DNA of 64,000 bases from positions 1 through 64,000 of the forward strand of contig CAMZKL010000032.1 in the NCBI GenBank assembly GCA_947311255.1, written 5' to 3'. Under the pieces are notes generated by a model that searched no databases, was not told the DNA's origin, and saw only the letters and a list, made by a program, of their open reading frames with translations. The stretch is from an uncultured Chlorobiota bacterium (GTDB lineage: Bacteria; Bacteroidota; Bacteroidia; Bacteroidales; JAADGE01). The position numbers and the translations under genes were made by a program. This document shows, piece by piece, positions 1 to 8,848 of this stretch. Each line of letters begins with the position of its first letter. Position 1 is the first letter of the stretch.

Positions 1-2
1 TG

Positions 3-128
3 GAACGACTTAATAAAGAAGAAAACATAACTTTCATATTTTCAACTCACGATAGCCGTGTTGTTGCAAAAGCTAGAAGAATAATTACAGTTGAAGATGG
101 AAAAGTTGTTAGTGATATTACAAAGTAA
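3..128 (+). CDS. ABC transporter ATP-binding protein, C-terminal end (partial)
   Basis: Only the last 41 codons lie in the window. The reading frame from base 3 gives ...ITFIFSTHDSRVVAKARRII... and ends at a TAA. The FSTHD stretch is the H-loop (switch) region of an ABC ATPase, and the following tail resembles LolD/MacB-type ATPases of lipoprotein or macrolide exporters. The gene enters from the left, so Walker motifs and the permease cannot be seen. A beta-barrel gene follows 144 bp downstream on the same strand, which would fit an envelope export system. The ABC assignment is good; the LolD-like subtype is a guess. Confidence 0.7.
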   Translation, partial: ERLNKEENITFIFSTHDSRVVAKARRIITVEDGKVVSDITK

Positions 129-143
129 ACTTAAAAGTGATAA

Positions 144-225
144 GAACGCATAGAACACGGATTTTTTTAGATAATCACGGATAAAAATCAGTGTAAATCC
201 GTTTTAATCCGTATCATCAACGTTC
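144..225. repeat. REP-like imperfect palindromic element
   Basis: An 82-bp intergenic stretch is bounded by GAACG and its reverse complement CGTTC. Inside, ACGGATT on the left is matched by AATCCGT on the right, and further ACGGAT/ATCCGT copies lie between. It does not encode a protein and resembles short interspersed palindromic elements found in intergenic DNA of many Bacteroidota. Only one copy is visible in this window, so its dispersed nature is inferred. Confidence 0.45.
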
Positions 226-272
226 CATTTCAACAATTAAGCAATATGGCTATGTAACAATAAAACAACGCA

Positions 273-1445
273 ATGAAAAAGACAATACCAATAATAATAT
301 TATTATTAGCAATTTTTATTAACTCTTTCTCTCAGCAAGAAAAACAAAAAAAATATGCAATAGACGGCTACATTACAAATATGCAATCAGTAATGTTTAC
401 AGACAGTATTTCAGGCAACTGGACAAATGACAATCTTATTCACAACAGGCTGAATTTCAGATGGTTTCCTTCTCAAAACTTTACATTAAAAATAGGATTG
501 AGAACAAGATTCTTTTCAGGTGAAACTGTAAAATATAGTCCAAATTATGCTAATAATATTGAAAAAGACAATGGGATTTTTAATTTGAATTGGAATGTAT
601 TTTCAGAACAATCTTTTTTATTAAACTCACAAATTGACAGGGCAAATATTTCTTATGAGAAAGAAAAACTAAACATTACACTTGGCAGGCAAAGAATAAA
701 TTGGGGCAGAAGTTTTGTGTGGAATCCTAATGACATTTTTAACAGCTATTCTATTTTTGATTTTGATTATCTGGAAAAACCTGGCTCAGATGCTTTGCGA
801 ATTCAATATTACACAGGAGCAACTTCTTCAGCTGAACTTGTTGTTAAAGCAGATAGTTCAAAAAATATTTCGAGTGCTATTCTATATAAATTTCCAATAA
901 AAAACTATGACGTACAAATTATGGGTGGAATTATTAATGAACAAGATTATGTTATAGGAACAGGTTGGGAAGGAGAAATAAAGTCAGTTTCTTTTAAAGG
1001 TGAAGCAACATATTTGCATCCAAAAAATAATTTTAATGACACAACCGGTTTGTTTGTTGCAAGTGCATCAATTAGTTACGGATTTTCAAATTCTGCATTT
1101 TTGCAATTTGAGTTTTTGTACAATCAACAATCTAAAATCTCAGATTTAACATCATATATAAACCAAACTTTAACAATTAAAAATCTTTCCTTTACAGAAT
1201 ATAATCTTTTTGGAAGCATAACATACCCCATAACATCACTTTTAAATGCAACACTTTCAGCAATGTATTATCCACAAGTTTATGGTTTTTATATTGGTCC
1301 AAGTTTTACATATTCTTTATCTGACAATTTTGACTTTTCGTTAATTACACAAACGTTTAAAATAAATAATTTTATAAATCCTCAAACTCAAAAAAAAGGT
1401 TTGAATATGGCATTTGGCTTTTTACAATTAAAATTTAATTTTTAA
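273..1445 (+). CDS. Outer-membrane beta-barrel protein (porin-like, DUF1302-like)
   Basis: This 390-residue protein starts with a Sec signal peptide (MKKTIPIIILLLAIFINSFS, then QQ). The rest is made of alternating amphipathic strands rich in aromatic residues and ends in ...LQLKFNF, a terminal aromatic typical of BAM-assembled barrels. The segment LGRQRINWGRSFVWNPND resembles DUF1302-like porins. It follows the end of an ABC ATPase gene, so it may be the outer-membrane partner of that exporter; that is inferred from position only. The substrate is unknown. The start ATG directly precedes the signal peptide. Confidence 0.6.
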   Translation: MKKTIPIIILLLAIFINSFSQQEKQKKYAIDGYITNMQSVMFTDSISGNWTNDNLIHNRLNFRWFPSQNFTLKIGLRTRFFSGETVKYSPNYANNIEKDNGIFNLNWNVFSEQSFLLNSQIDRANISYEKEKLNITLGRQRINWGRSFVWNPNDIFNSYSIFDFDYLEKPGSDALRIQYYTGATSSAELVVKADSSKNISSAILYKFPIKNYDVQIMGGIINEQDYVIGTGWEGEIKSVSFKGEATYLHPKNNFNDTTGLFVASASISYGFSNSAFLQFEFLYNQQSKISDLTSYINQTLTIKNLSFTEYNLFGSITYPITSLLNATLSAMYYPQVYGFYIGPSFTYSLSDNFDFSLITQTFKINNFINPQTQKKGLNMAFGFLQLKFNF

Positions 1446-1450
1446 AACAC

Positions 1451-1480
1451 TTGCCTTTTTAAATATAAAACATAATTTTG
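1451..1480 (+). promoter_or_regulatory. Bacteroidota-type promoter (TTG-N19-TAATTTTG)
   Basis: TTG at 1451-1453 and TAATTTTG at 1473-1480 are 19 bp apart. This matches the -33 TTTG / -7 TAnnTTTG promoter of Bacteroidota sigma-70 factors at the usual spacing. It lies about 75 bp upstream of the SpmA/SpmB fusion gene and just after the barrel gene stop. Confidence 0.55.
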
Positions 1481-1553
1481 CAATAAAACAAGAAACTACA
1501 AAATATAATGATTATTTGTATTTTTGTTTTTTGCAATTTGCAATTTTAAAAAA

Positions 1554-2786
1554 ATGGTTTTAAACTACATTTGGATTGCTTTTTTCCTTATTGCCTTTGT
1601 TGTGGGTTTAATAAAACTCATTTTTTTAGGAGATATTGGAGTCTTTCCTGCAATGGTATCCAGCACATTTGATATGGCAAAAACAGGATTTGACATTTCT
1701 TTGGGACTAACAGGAGTTCTTACTTTATGGCTTGGAATTATGCGGATAGGAGAAAAAGGTGGGATTATTAAGCTATTATCCAAGATTATAAATCCTTTTT
1801 TCAGAAAAATATTTCCGGATTTAGACAAAGACCATCCAGCATACGGATCAATAATGATGAACATTGCTGCAAATATGCTGGGACTTGATAATGCTGCAAC
1901 TCCCATGGGATTAAAAGCAATGGACCAACTCCAAGAAACCAACAAGAAAAAAGATACTGCTTCTAATTCTCAAATAATGTTTCTGGTTTTAAACACTTCC
2001 GGTTTAACAATTATTCCCATAAGTGTTATGGTTTACAGGGCTCAACTTGGTGCTGCCGACCCTTCGGATATTTTTATTCCGATATTGCTTGCAACTTTTT
2101 TTTCAACACTTGCAGGTTTAATAGTTGTTTCAATATATCAAAAAATTAATCTATTTAACAAAACAATTTTATTGTATCTCGGAAGTGTTACTGCACTAAT
2201 AATTGGCTTAATTGCATATTTGCAACAGCTTCCAAAAGAACAAGTTGCAGAAATCTCATCTGTTGCAAGCAATCTTATTTTATTTAGTATTATTGCTCTA
2301 TTTATTGGACTTGCAGCTTATAAAAAAATAAATGTTTACGAGGCATTTATTGAAGGAGCAAAAGACGGTTTTAAAATTGCCATAAAAATCATTCCATATC
2401 TTGTTGCAATACTTGTTGCAATTGGTGTATTTAGAGCTTCAGGTGCAATGGATTATTTGATTGACGGATTTGCCTTCATTTTTAAGACTCTCGGAGTTAA
2501 TACGGACTTTATCGAAGCATTACCTACTGCATTAATGAAACCTTTGAGTGGTAGCGGAGCAAGAGGAATGATGGTAGATACTTTAAAAGCTCATGGTGCA
2601 GATTCATTTGTAGGCAGGGTAGCATCAACTGTGCAAGGTGCAACCGACACAACTTTTTATATTATTGCTGTATATTTCGGCTCGGTAGGAATTAAAAATA
2701 CAAGATACGCAGTTACAGCAGGTTTAATTGCTGATTTTGTAGGAATTATTTCAGCAATTCTTATTGCCTATTTATTCTTTCATTAA
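1554..2786 (+). CDS. Fused SpmA-SpmB nucleoside-recognition membrane protein
   Basis: The chosen start is the internal ATG at 1554 (MVLNYIW...), which opens the first membrane segment; the upstream ORF-track start adds ten unlikely residues. The protein has about ten hydrophobic segments. The N-terminal half resembles SpmA (NMLGLDNAATPMGLKAM). The C-terminal half resembles SpmB, with LMKPLSGSGARGMM and VQGATDTTFY. Both halves belong to the nucleoside-recognition (Gate) family. In Bacillus the two are separate genes linked to spore maturation; fused forms are common in non-sporulating Bacteroidota, where the transported substrate is unknown. Its 3' end overlaps the convergent gene by 26 bp. 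Confidence 0.85.
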   Translation: MVLNYIWIAFFLIAFVVGLIKLIFLGDIGVFPAMVSSTFDMAKTGFDISLGLTGVLTLWLGIMRIGEKGGIIKLLSKIINPFFRKIFPDLDKDHPAYGSIMMNIAANMLGLDNAATPMGLKAMDQLQETNKKKDTASNSQIMFLVLNTSGLTIIPISVMVYRAQLGAADPSDIFIPILLATFFSTLAGLIVVSIYQKINLFNKTILLYLGSVTALIIGLIAYLQQLPKEQVAEISSVASNLILFSIIALFIGLAAYKKINVYEAFIEGAKDGFKIAIKIIPYLVAILVAIGVFRASGAMDYLIDGFAFIFKTLGVNTDFIEALPTALMKPLSGSGARGMMVDTLKAHGADSFVGRVASTVQGATDTTFYIIAVYFGSVGIKNTRYAVTAGLIADFVGIISAILIAYLFFH

Positions 2787-3615
2787 GTTTTCTTGAAGAA
2801 ATATATACATTTTTTTCATCAAAAAAGAAAATTTTAGATTTCCCGATAACAGCATTTTTTATAATAATATTCATTGGAAGTTTTATATATTTTAAATCAA
2901 ACGTATCAATATTATAAAAAGTTAAGCAATGAAGATTATCATTGTAATAAACTATTTCATTATTTATCAGCCCAATATTTTTAGAGGTGTTGTTACATTC
3001 CAAATTAAAAATATTTCCTTCATTATAATTATATAAAAAAATATTTTTTGATTTTCTTTTAAAAAAAATAAATGATGAATTATCTGTTATTGAAGTTATT
3101 TCTTCTGAAAAATTAAGATTTCTTTTATATTCTAATTTAAATTGCGAATCTAACTTAATTATCTTAAAATTAACATTATCATAAACCCAAAACCCTCCAT
3201 TTGTTGCTCCACAAACCAATGCACTTCCATATATATCGAACTTTTCCAAGAAAATATCTTCACTTATCATACTTAATTTATTATCTAATAAAACAATCTT
3301 ATTTTGATTACTAAAAAAAAGTAAAATTTTAAAATTATTTCTTACATCAACACCTGTTATCTCATTTCCTATTTCAGGATAATACGAAAACAATTTATTT
3401 CCTTTAATATTATATTTTGAAAAAGTGTTGTCTGATAGAATATAAAAATTATCAAAATCATCAGCAAATACATTCTCAACTTTTAAATTTATTTTTTTTT
3501 CAATAACAACTTGGCTGTTTGCAGAAATAAAAGGAAAAAACAGCACGAAAAAAAATATGATTTTTCTAAAAAAAATTAAAAAAAATATTGCTAAATGTTT
3601 TTTGTTATTCTCCAT
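2761..3615 (-). CDS. Secreted propeller-like protein of unknown function
   Basis: The 284-residue product has a long hydrophobic N-terminus (IFFLIFFRKIIFFFVLFFPFISANSQ) that looks like a signal peptide or anchor. The body consists of short repeated strands of the type FYILSDNTFSKYNIKGN and KIVLLDNKLSM, as in NHL-like or six-bladed beta-propellers. No catalytic motif is visible. Its start overlaps the stop of the upstream GH3 gene by 11 bp, indicating translational coupling. The last 26 bp overlap the convergent SpmA-SpmB gene. A0-A1-type Bacteroidota neighbours of GH3 genes often include such a protein; the function is unknown. Confidence 0.6.
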   Translation of the reverse strand: MENNKKHLAIFFLIFFRKIIFFFVLFFPFISANSQVVIEKKINLKVENVFADDFDNFYILSDNTFSKYNIKGNKLFSYYPEIGNEITGVDVRNNFKILLFFSNQNKIVLLDNKLSMISEDIFLEKFDIYGSALVCGATNGGFWVYDNVNFKIIKLDSQFKLEYKRNLNFSEEITSITDNSSFIFFKRKSKNIFLYNYNEGNIFNLECNNTSKNIGLINNEIVYYNDNLHCLTFYNIDTFDLKYIKLPMNIIIKNAVIGKSKIFFFDEKNVYISSRKLNERINRQ

Positions 3616-5131
3616 TGCTATTTATTTTAAGCAACTCATCAATATAATCTCTATTATTTGACAAACGAGGCACTTTATTTTGCCCTCCAAGTTTTCCTTT
3701 TTGTTTTAACCATTTTATAAAAACATCTTCTTTTGCAATGTGTACAACTGGTTTTTTTAATGTGAGATCTTTATAACGTTTTGCAGCATAATCAGAATTT
3801 GCATTTTTCAGTGCAATATCAAGTTCATTAATAAAAACTTCAAGATTATCTGGTTTCTTTGAAAAATCAATCAACCATTCATGTCCTCCTGTATCTTTTT
3901 CAGACATATAAATTGGTGCTGCCGTATAATCTTTTATATGAGAATTTGTTTTCTGTGTAGCAACAAACAGTGCTCTTTCTGCATTATCAATAATTAATTC
4001 TTCGCCAAAAGCATTTATAAAATGTTTTATTCTTCCTGTTATTTTAATTTTATGGGGTTTTAATGAAGTAAACACAACAGTATCACCAATTAAGTACCTC
4101 CACAACCCACTATTTGTAGTTATTATCATTGCATAATTTCTTCCTATTTCAACATCTTTTACTGTATATACTTTTAGATTTTCTTCAAACATATTTTCAA
4201 CAGGAATAAACTCATAAAAAATACCTAAATCTAGCATTAAAAGCATATCATCTTTTTCTAAATCATCTTGAATTCCGAAAAAACCTTCCGTTGCATTATA
4301 AGTTTCAACATACCTTGTTCCTATGGGTAAAATTTTTTCAAATTCTTGTTTATAAGGAGTAAAACTTACTCCTCCGTGAATAAATAACTCAAAATTTGGC
4401 CAAACATCAACAATCTTTTTTTTGCCTGTAGCTTCCAAAACTTTTTTTAATAAAACCAAAGTCCATGAAGGCACTCCAGTAATACTTGTAACATTCTTTT
4501 TGATAGTATCTTCCACCATCTTCTCCAATTTATCCTCCCACTTTGGCAATAAAGCAATATTTTTCTTTGGTGTTCTTAATAAATGAGACCACATTGGTAA
4601 ATTGTCAATTATTACGGCCGATAAATCACCAAAATAATGCTCATTATCAAATGTGCTTATTTGTTGACTCCCACCTATAACTAAGGATTTACTTTTTACA
4701 AGTCTAGTATCATCAAACTGATTTGCATATAAAATAACAATATCTTTTCCACCTCTAAAGTGACATAATTCAAGAGTTTCTTTGCTAACGGGAATAATTT
4801 TACTTTTAGAGTTTGTAGTTCCGGATGATACTGCAAACCATTTTATTGCTGTATTCCAAAGTACATTTTTATCACCATTTCTTATTTTTTTAATATATGG
4901 CAAAAACTCTTCATAATCTCTAATAGGTATTTTATTTTGAAAATCTTCAATTAAATTTTCTTTTGATAAATTTTTAAAACCATGTTCTTTTCCAAAAACA
5001 GTATCTTCTCCTGACAAAATTAATCTATGTAACAAAGCACATTGTGTTTTTTCAGGATATTTTCTAAAAAAATCAATTTGCTGCAGGCGTTTTTGACTAA
5101 CCCTTGAAACTATTTTATTAATTATTTTCAC
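3605..5131 (-). CDS. GH3-family acyl-adenylating enzyme
   Basis: The 508-residue protein matches the GH3 auxin-responsive family, a branch of the ANL adenylating superfamily that in plants conjugates amino acids to jasmonate or auxin. The phosphate-binding loop appears as SSGTTNSKSKIIPVS, followed by family features such as YNATEGFFGIQ and the hinge-region NSGLWRYLIGDTVVF and KITGRIKHFINAFGEEL. Length and order fit bacterial GH3 proteins. The natural substrate in Bacteroidota is not established. It is first in a two-gene unit with the propeller-like protein. A TATATTTG element lies about 60 bp upstream on the minus strand. Confidence 0.85.
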   Translation of the reverse strand: MKIINKIVSRVSQKRLQQIDFFRKYPEKTQCALLHRLILSGEDTVFGKEHGFKNLSKENLIEDFQNKIPIRDYEEFLPYIKKIRNGDKNVLWNTAIKWFAVSSGTTNSKSKIIPVSKETLELCHFRGGKDIVILYANQFDDTRLVKSKSLVIGGSQQISTFDNEHYFGDLSAVIIDNLPMWSHLLRTPKKNIALLPKWEDKLEKMVEDTIKKNVTSITGVPSWTLVLLKKVLEATGKKKIVDVWPNFELFIHGGVSFTPYKQEFEKILPIGTRYVETYNATEGFFGIQDDLEKDDMLLMLDLGIFYEFIPVENMFEENLKVYTVKDVEIGRNYAMIITTNSGLWRYLIGDTVVFTSLKPHKIKITGRIKHFINAFGEELIIDNAERALFVATQKTNSHIKDYTAAPIYMSEKDTGGHEWLIDFSKKPDNLEVFINELDIALKNANSDYAAKRYKDLTLKKPVVHIAKEDVFIKWLKQKGKLGGQNKVPRLSNNRDYIDELLKINSNGE

Positions 5132-5195
5132 AGTTTTTTGATGTTCTGTTAAATAAAAAACTATTTTTGTATGTTTTAAAATATAAATATTTGGT

Positions 5196-5203
5196 CAAAT
5201 ATA
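5196..5203 (-). promoter_or_regulatory. -7 promoter element (TATATTTG) for the GH3 gene
   Basis: The plus strand reads CAAATATA, giving TATATTTG on the minus strand, a match to the Bacteroidota TAnnTTTG -7 box. It sits 65 bp upstream of the GH3 start. No clear -33 TTTG is seen at the expected distance. Confidence 0.4.
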
Positions 5204-5235
5204 ACAATTTTGATTTACTGCTATATTAAAATTCA

Positions 5236-5940
5236 ATGAAAATTTTTAAGTTTTTTATTTTAAGCCTGTTATCGTTCACTATTGTTTCATCTTTTTCTCA
5301 GGATCTAATATTTGGGATAAAAGGTAGCGGAAACCTTTGTGGATTATACGGACCAGATGAACCTTCATCATATAAAATGCAAACTGGTTTTTCAGGAGGT
5401 TTATTTTTAGATTCACGTTTTGCTGAACATATGTCATCCCAAGTAGAATTAAATTTTACAAGGTATAATTTTCAGTTTTCAGAACATATTGATTATATTG
5501 AAGACGCATACTTTAATGTAGTTGAAAGAAACGATTACATAAGTTTGCCTGTTGTATTAAAATACAAAAGAGGTTACGAAATTTTATTTTGGTATTTTTC
5601 TTTTGGAGGACAAGTTTCCGTTCTTACAAAACACAAGAGAGATGTTTCAGCATATTCAAAAAAACAAATTATCGACTCAAAAACATATTATAATTTTAAA
5701 ACTAATTGGTATGACTACGGATTAAACATAAGTGCTGGTTTTCAATTTAAGCCTATAACTATAGGTTTGTCTTATTATATAAGTATGAGAAGTTTATACA
5801 AAGAGATGAATTCTAGAGAAATGAGATATAAAGTTTTAAATTTAAATATTTCATATCAATTTAATTATAGAAATCCTCATCCTTATGACCGAAAAAAAGG
5901 GATGAAAGGTTTAAAATACAAGCTAAAAAACCTGTTTTAA
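5236..5940 (+). CDS. Outer-membrane beta-barrel protein (PorT-like fold)
   Basis: The 234-residue protein has a signal peptide (MKIFKFFILSLLSFTIVSSFSQ) and then GIKGSGNLCGLYG..., alternating strands and loops typical of the small eight-stranded outer_membrane_beta-barrel (PorT/OmpW-like) family. The C-terminal region is basic (KKGMKGLKYKLKNLF) and ends in Phe. It has its own intergenic region and no obvious operon partner. The family is broad and the function is unknown. Confidence 0.65.
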   Translation: MKIFKFFILSLLSFTIVSSFSQDLIFGIKGSGNLCGLYGPDEPSSYKMQTGFSGGLFLDSRFAEHMSSQVELNFTRYNFQFSEHIDYIEDAYFNVVERNDYISLPVVLKYKRGYEILFWYFSFGGQVSVLTKHKRDVSAYSKKQIIDSKTYYNFKTNWYDYGLNISAGFQFKPITIGLSYYISMRSLYKEMNSREMRYKVLNLNISYQFNYRNPHPYDRKKGMKGLKYKLKNLF

Positions 5941-6011
5941 CAACACTATAAATATAAATGAACATATTTTCTAATATGCTGTAAAACAACTTCTAACAAA
6001 AAGATACAAGC

Positions 6012-6106
6012 ATAATATGATATATTATAAACATCATAAATAACAAAACAATCAATACCGTCTTTAATATTATTTTCAAAAACAATTGTATTATTGTTTT
6101 TGAAAA
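6012..6106. other. Intergenic region with two inverted repeats
   Basis: The 286-bp gap between the barrel gene and the first Omp28 gene holds no ORF. It contains ATAATAT-GAT-ATATTAT (6012-6028) and a perfect 14-bp inverted repeat, TTTTCAAAAACAAT (6073-6086) and ATTGTTTTTGAAAA (6093-6106), with a 6-nt loop. No T-run follows the second one, so it is not a textbook terminator. It could terminate the upstream transcript, or be an operator or leader hairpin for the following gene. Confidence 0.4.
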
Positions 6107-6226
6107 GTAAAATTTATATTTTTACTATTAAATATTTTCACCAAAAAATAAAATACAAAGCAACCTTTTTTGCTTTTTAATATCATATTATAATAAACAA
6201 ACAAATTCATTTTAAAAACGTTAATC

Positions 6227-8758
6227 ATGAAAAAATTATTATCTTTAAGTTTAGTTTTGTTCTTTTCTGTTTTTGCTTTTGGGCAGATTAACCAAAGCTC
6301 AAAGCTAGATTGGATAGATCTTCAAAAAGAAGTTAAAAATCCAGAACTTTCAAAAGTAGTTACCGACTGGATCTTCTATTGTGGAGACCCAAATACAAGT
6401 ATCGGAGTAAATGGAGCAGCAGATTTTGGTTGCTTTATTCATATTCCTACAAGTCTTTTAACTGCTCATGACGGAAGACAAATTCAAGAAATGCAAGTTT
6501 TTTTACCACAACCAGACAATATTAGTGCAATAGAACTTAGGATATACGAAGAAGCTGGAAATGGAACTCCTGGCACTCCTGTCTATAGTCAAAGTTTCAC
6601 TCCAAATACTGATGAAACAGAATGGACTACTGTTCTTTTAAACACTCCTTACACTATTGATGGAAGTCAAGAAGTTATAATTGGATATTTTTTTTCTGTA
6701 ACTGCTGGGTTTCCTGCAGGATGTGATGGCGGCCCAACAAATTCAGATGGTGATTTAATGATTTGGAATGGAAGCTGGACACACCTTGTTAATTTAAGTT
6801 CATCCTTGGCATATAATTGGAATATAAAAGCAGGCATTGGTGATGCAGTTGATAATGATGCAATTATGTCTTCTGTAACTGTAAACAACATTGTTGTCGA
6901 GGGGAATATTGATATTACTGGCACTATTACAAATGGAGGAAGCAACCAAATTACTTCTTTTGATTTATCTTGGCAAATTGATGGCGGCACGGTACATACA
7001 GAAACTATTTCTGGCTTATCTCTCGACTATTCTAATTCTTATAATTTTTCACATACAAACCTATGGAATGCAACTGTTGGGGCATATAACTTAACTGTTT
7101 CAGTTTCAAATATAAACGGTGCTGGAGATGATGACATAACAACAAACAATAGTATTGCAAAAGAAATATTAGTTGCAACTCAAAGTGTACAAAATATGCC
7201 ATTATTTGAGGAGTTCACAAGCTCCACATGCCCCCCTTGTGCAGGATTTAACACCAATACAATGACACCTTTCATGGAAAATCACCCAATTGATATTGCT
7301 GTTATAAAATACCAAATGAGTTGGCCTAGCCCTGGAGATCCATATTATACTGAAGAAGGAGGAACTAGAAGATCTTACTATGGCGTTAGTAGTGTTCCAT
7401 CATTATTTACAGGAGGAGTAGGAACGGGAACTAACACAAGTGCTGTAAACAATGCATATACAACAGAAATGGCAAAACCTGCATATTTTAACATTTCATC
7501 AACATTTGAAATTACAGGAACAAATATAACAGTAAATGTTGATATTATGCCTTACATTACAACAAATTTCAATGTGCAAATAGCGGTGGTAGAACAAACG
7601 ACTACTGAAAATGCCTCGAGTAATGGCGAAACTAAATTTGAGCATGTTATGATGAAGATGTTACCCGATGCTAACGGAACTTCTGTAAATTTCATAGCAG
7701 GGACTAATTCCTCGCTTTCTGAAACTTTTGATTTGGCTTCGACAAATGTAGAAGAGATAGAAGATATAGCTGTTGTTGTTTTTATTCAAAATAATGACAC
7801 CAAGGAAGTTTTTCAATCCTGTTTTGTTCTCCCATCACCTTACGTAACTTATAATATTGAAGATGAAGCTACAAATATTGATGCTTTTTCTGATGTTATT
7901 CTAACATTTAATCAAACAATGAGATTAGTAAATGATAGCCCGATTACTGATTTAAATATTTCAGATTTTGTGCATTTGACTGACCCATCAAAAGGAGTTT
8001 TGCCATATACAGCAACGATAAATCAAGAATTAAACCAAATAACAATTACTCCTGATATACTTTTTCCAGAGTCAACTGAAATAACTGTAACAATAGATGA
8101 TAATGAAATTGAAAACTTACAAAATCAAGCTATGGTAGGACAAGTTGTAACGTTTACCACAGCGGCATATCCTAATGCAAATGTTACTTTTAATCCAGTA
8201 GATGGTGCTACAGATATTGCACTAACAACAAATATCTCTTTAACATTTGACAATGCAATGAGAAAATTTGATGATTCTGATATTACAAACGGAGATATAA
8301 GTTCTATTGTTACTTTGACCGACCCATCAAAAGGAAGCATTGCGTATACAGGAACAATAAATTCTGCAAAAACTATAATTACACTTAACCCAAACGAAGA
8401 ACTTCCTGAACTAACTAATATTACTGCGACAATTGCAAATAATGTTATTGAAAATTTTTACGGCAATGCTTTAGCTGAAAATTCAACAACATTTACAACA
8501 AAACAGGCTGTTAATATTACAAATATTTTTGCAGGTATAAACATTTATCCTAATCCAGCAAAGAGTGCTATATTGATTTCAAATGCAGAAAATTTAGATA
8601 TAGAAATAATTGATATTAAAGGTAAAATACTAATCTCAAAAAATAATATTTCTGCAAATCAAGCAATAGAGACTTCTATACTTGAAAATGGAATATATTT
8701 TATTAAATTATATAACGATACAACTTATAAGATACAAAAAATTGTTATTTCAAGATAA
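6227..8758 (+). CDS. T9SS-exported Omp28-domain multidomain protein
   Basis: The 843-residue protein starts with a signal peptide (KLLSLSLVLFFSVFAFGQ). Domains in order: a jelly-roll-like domain (about 45-205), a CARDB-like domain (206-320), an Omp28-related thioredoxin-fold domain (about 323-535), two SbsA/Big_5-type Ig-like repeats (about 537-646 and 647-760), and a T9SS type A sorting domain (from IYPNPAKS, about 772, to the end). The Omp28 domain carries C335-P-P-C338 and a later VPSLFTGG that resembles the cis-Pro loop of thioredoxins. It is therefore expected to be moved across the outer membrane and attached to the cell surface. The next gene is a paralogue. The redox role is inferred from the CxxC; adhesion has been described for other Omp28 proteins. 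Confidence 0.8.
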   Translation: MKKLLSLSLVLFFSVFAFGQINQSSKLDWIDLQKEVKNPELSKVVTDWIFYCGDPNTSIGVNGAADFGCFIHIPTSLLTAHDGRQIQEMQVFLPQPDNISAIELRIYEEAGNGTPGTPVYSQSFTPNTDETEWTTVLLNTPYTIDGSQEVIIGYFFSVTAGFPAGCDGGPTNSDGDLMIWNGSWTHLVNLSSSLAYNWNIKAGIGDAVDNDAIMSSVTVNNIVVEGNIDITGTITNGGSNQITSFDLSWQIDGGTVHTETISGLSLDYSNSYNFSHTNLWNATVGAYNLTVSVSNINGAGDDDITTNNSIAKEILVATQSVQNMPLFEEFTSSTCPPCAGFNTNTMTPFMENHPIDIAVIKYQMSWPSPGDPYYTEEGGTRRSYYGVSSVPSLFTGGVGTGTNTSAVNNAYTTEMAKPAYFNISSTFEITGTNITVNVDIMPYITTNFNVQIAVVEQTTTENASSNGETKFEHVMMKMLPDANGTSVNFIAGTNSSLSETFDLASTNVEEIEDIAVVVFIQNNDTKEVFQSCFVLPSPYVTYNIEDEATNIDAFSDVILTFNQTMRLVNDSPITDLNISDFVHLTDPSKGVLPYTATINQELNQITITPDILFPESTEITVTIDDNEIENLQNQAMVGQVVTFTTAAYPNANVTFNPVDGATDIALTTNISLTFDNAMRKFDDSDITNGDISSIVTLTDPSKGSIAYTGTINSAKTIITLNPNEELPELTNITATIANNVIENFYGNALAENSTTFTTKQAVNITNIFAGINIYPNPAKSAILISNAENLDIEIIDIKGKILISKNNISANQAIETSILENGIYFIKLYNDTTYKIQKIVISR

Positions 8759-8773
8759 AATAAACACATTTAA

Positions 8774-8817
8774 AAGGCAAAAAATTGCTTACAATCTTGT
8801 AAGTACTTTTTTGTCTT
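8774..8817 (+). terminator. Long-stem terminator between the two Omp28 paralogues
   Basis: AAGGCAAAAAATTGCTTACA pairs with TGTAAGTACTTTTTTGTCTT across an ATCT loop, giving a 20-bp stem with one mismatch and two G-U pairs. It lies 16 bp after the stop of the first paralogue. The T-rich 3' arm takes the place of a downstream U-tract. It suggests that the two paralogues are at least partly independent transcripts. Confidence 0.6.
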
Positions 8818-8848
8818 AAACTATTATAAATTTATAATAAAAATAATC

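Noticed and set aside
715-900. ORF of 61 aa inside the first beta-barrel gene
   Set aside because: It is an alternative frame of the barrel gene without signal, motif or own spacing. The barrel frame has a signal peptide and a barrel terminus.
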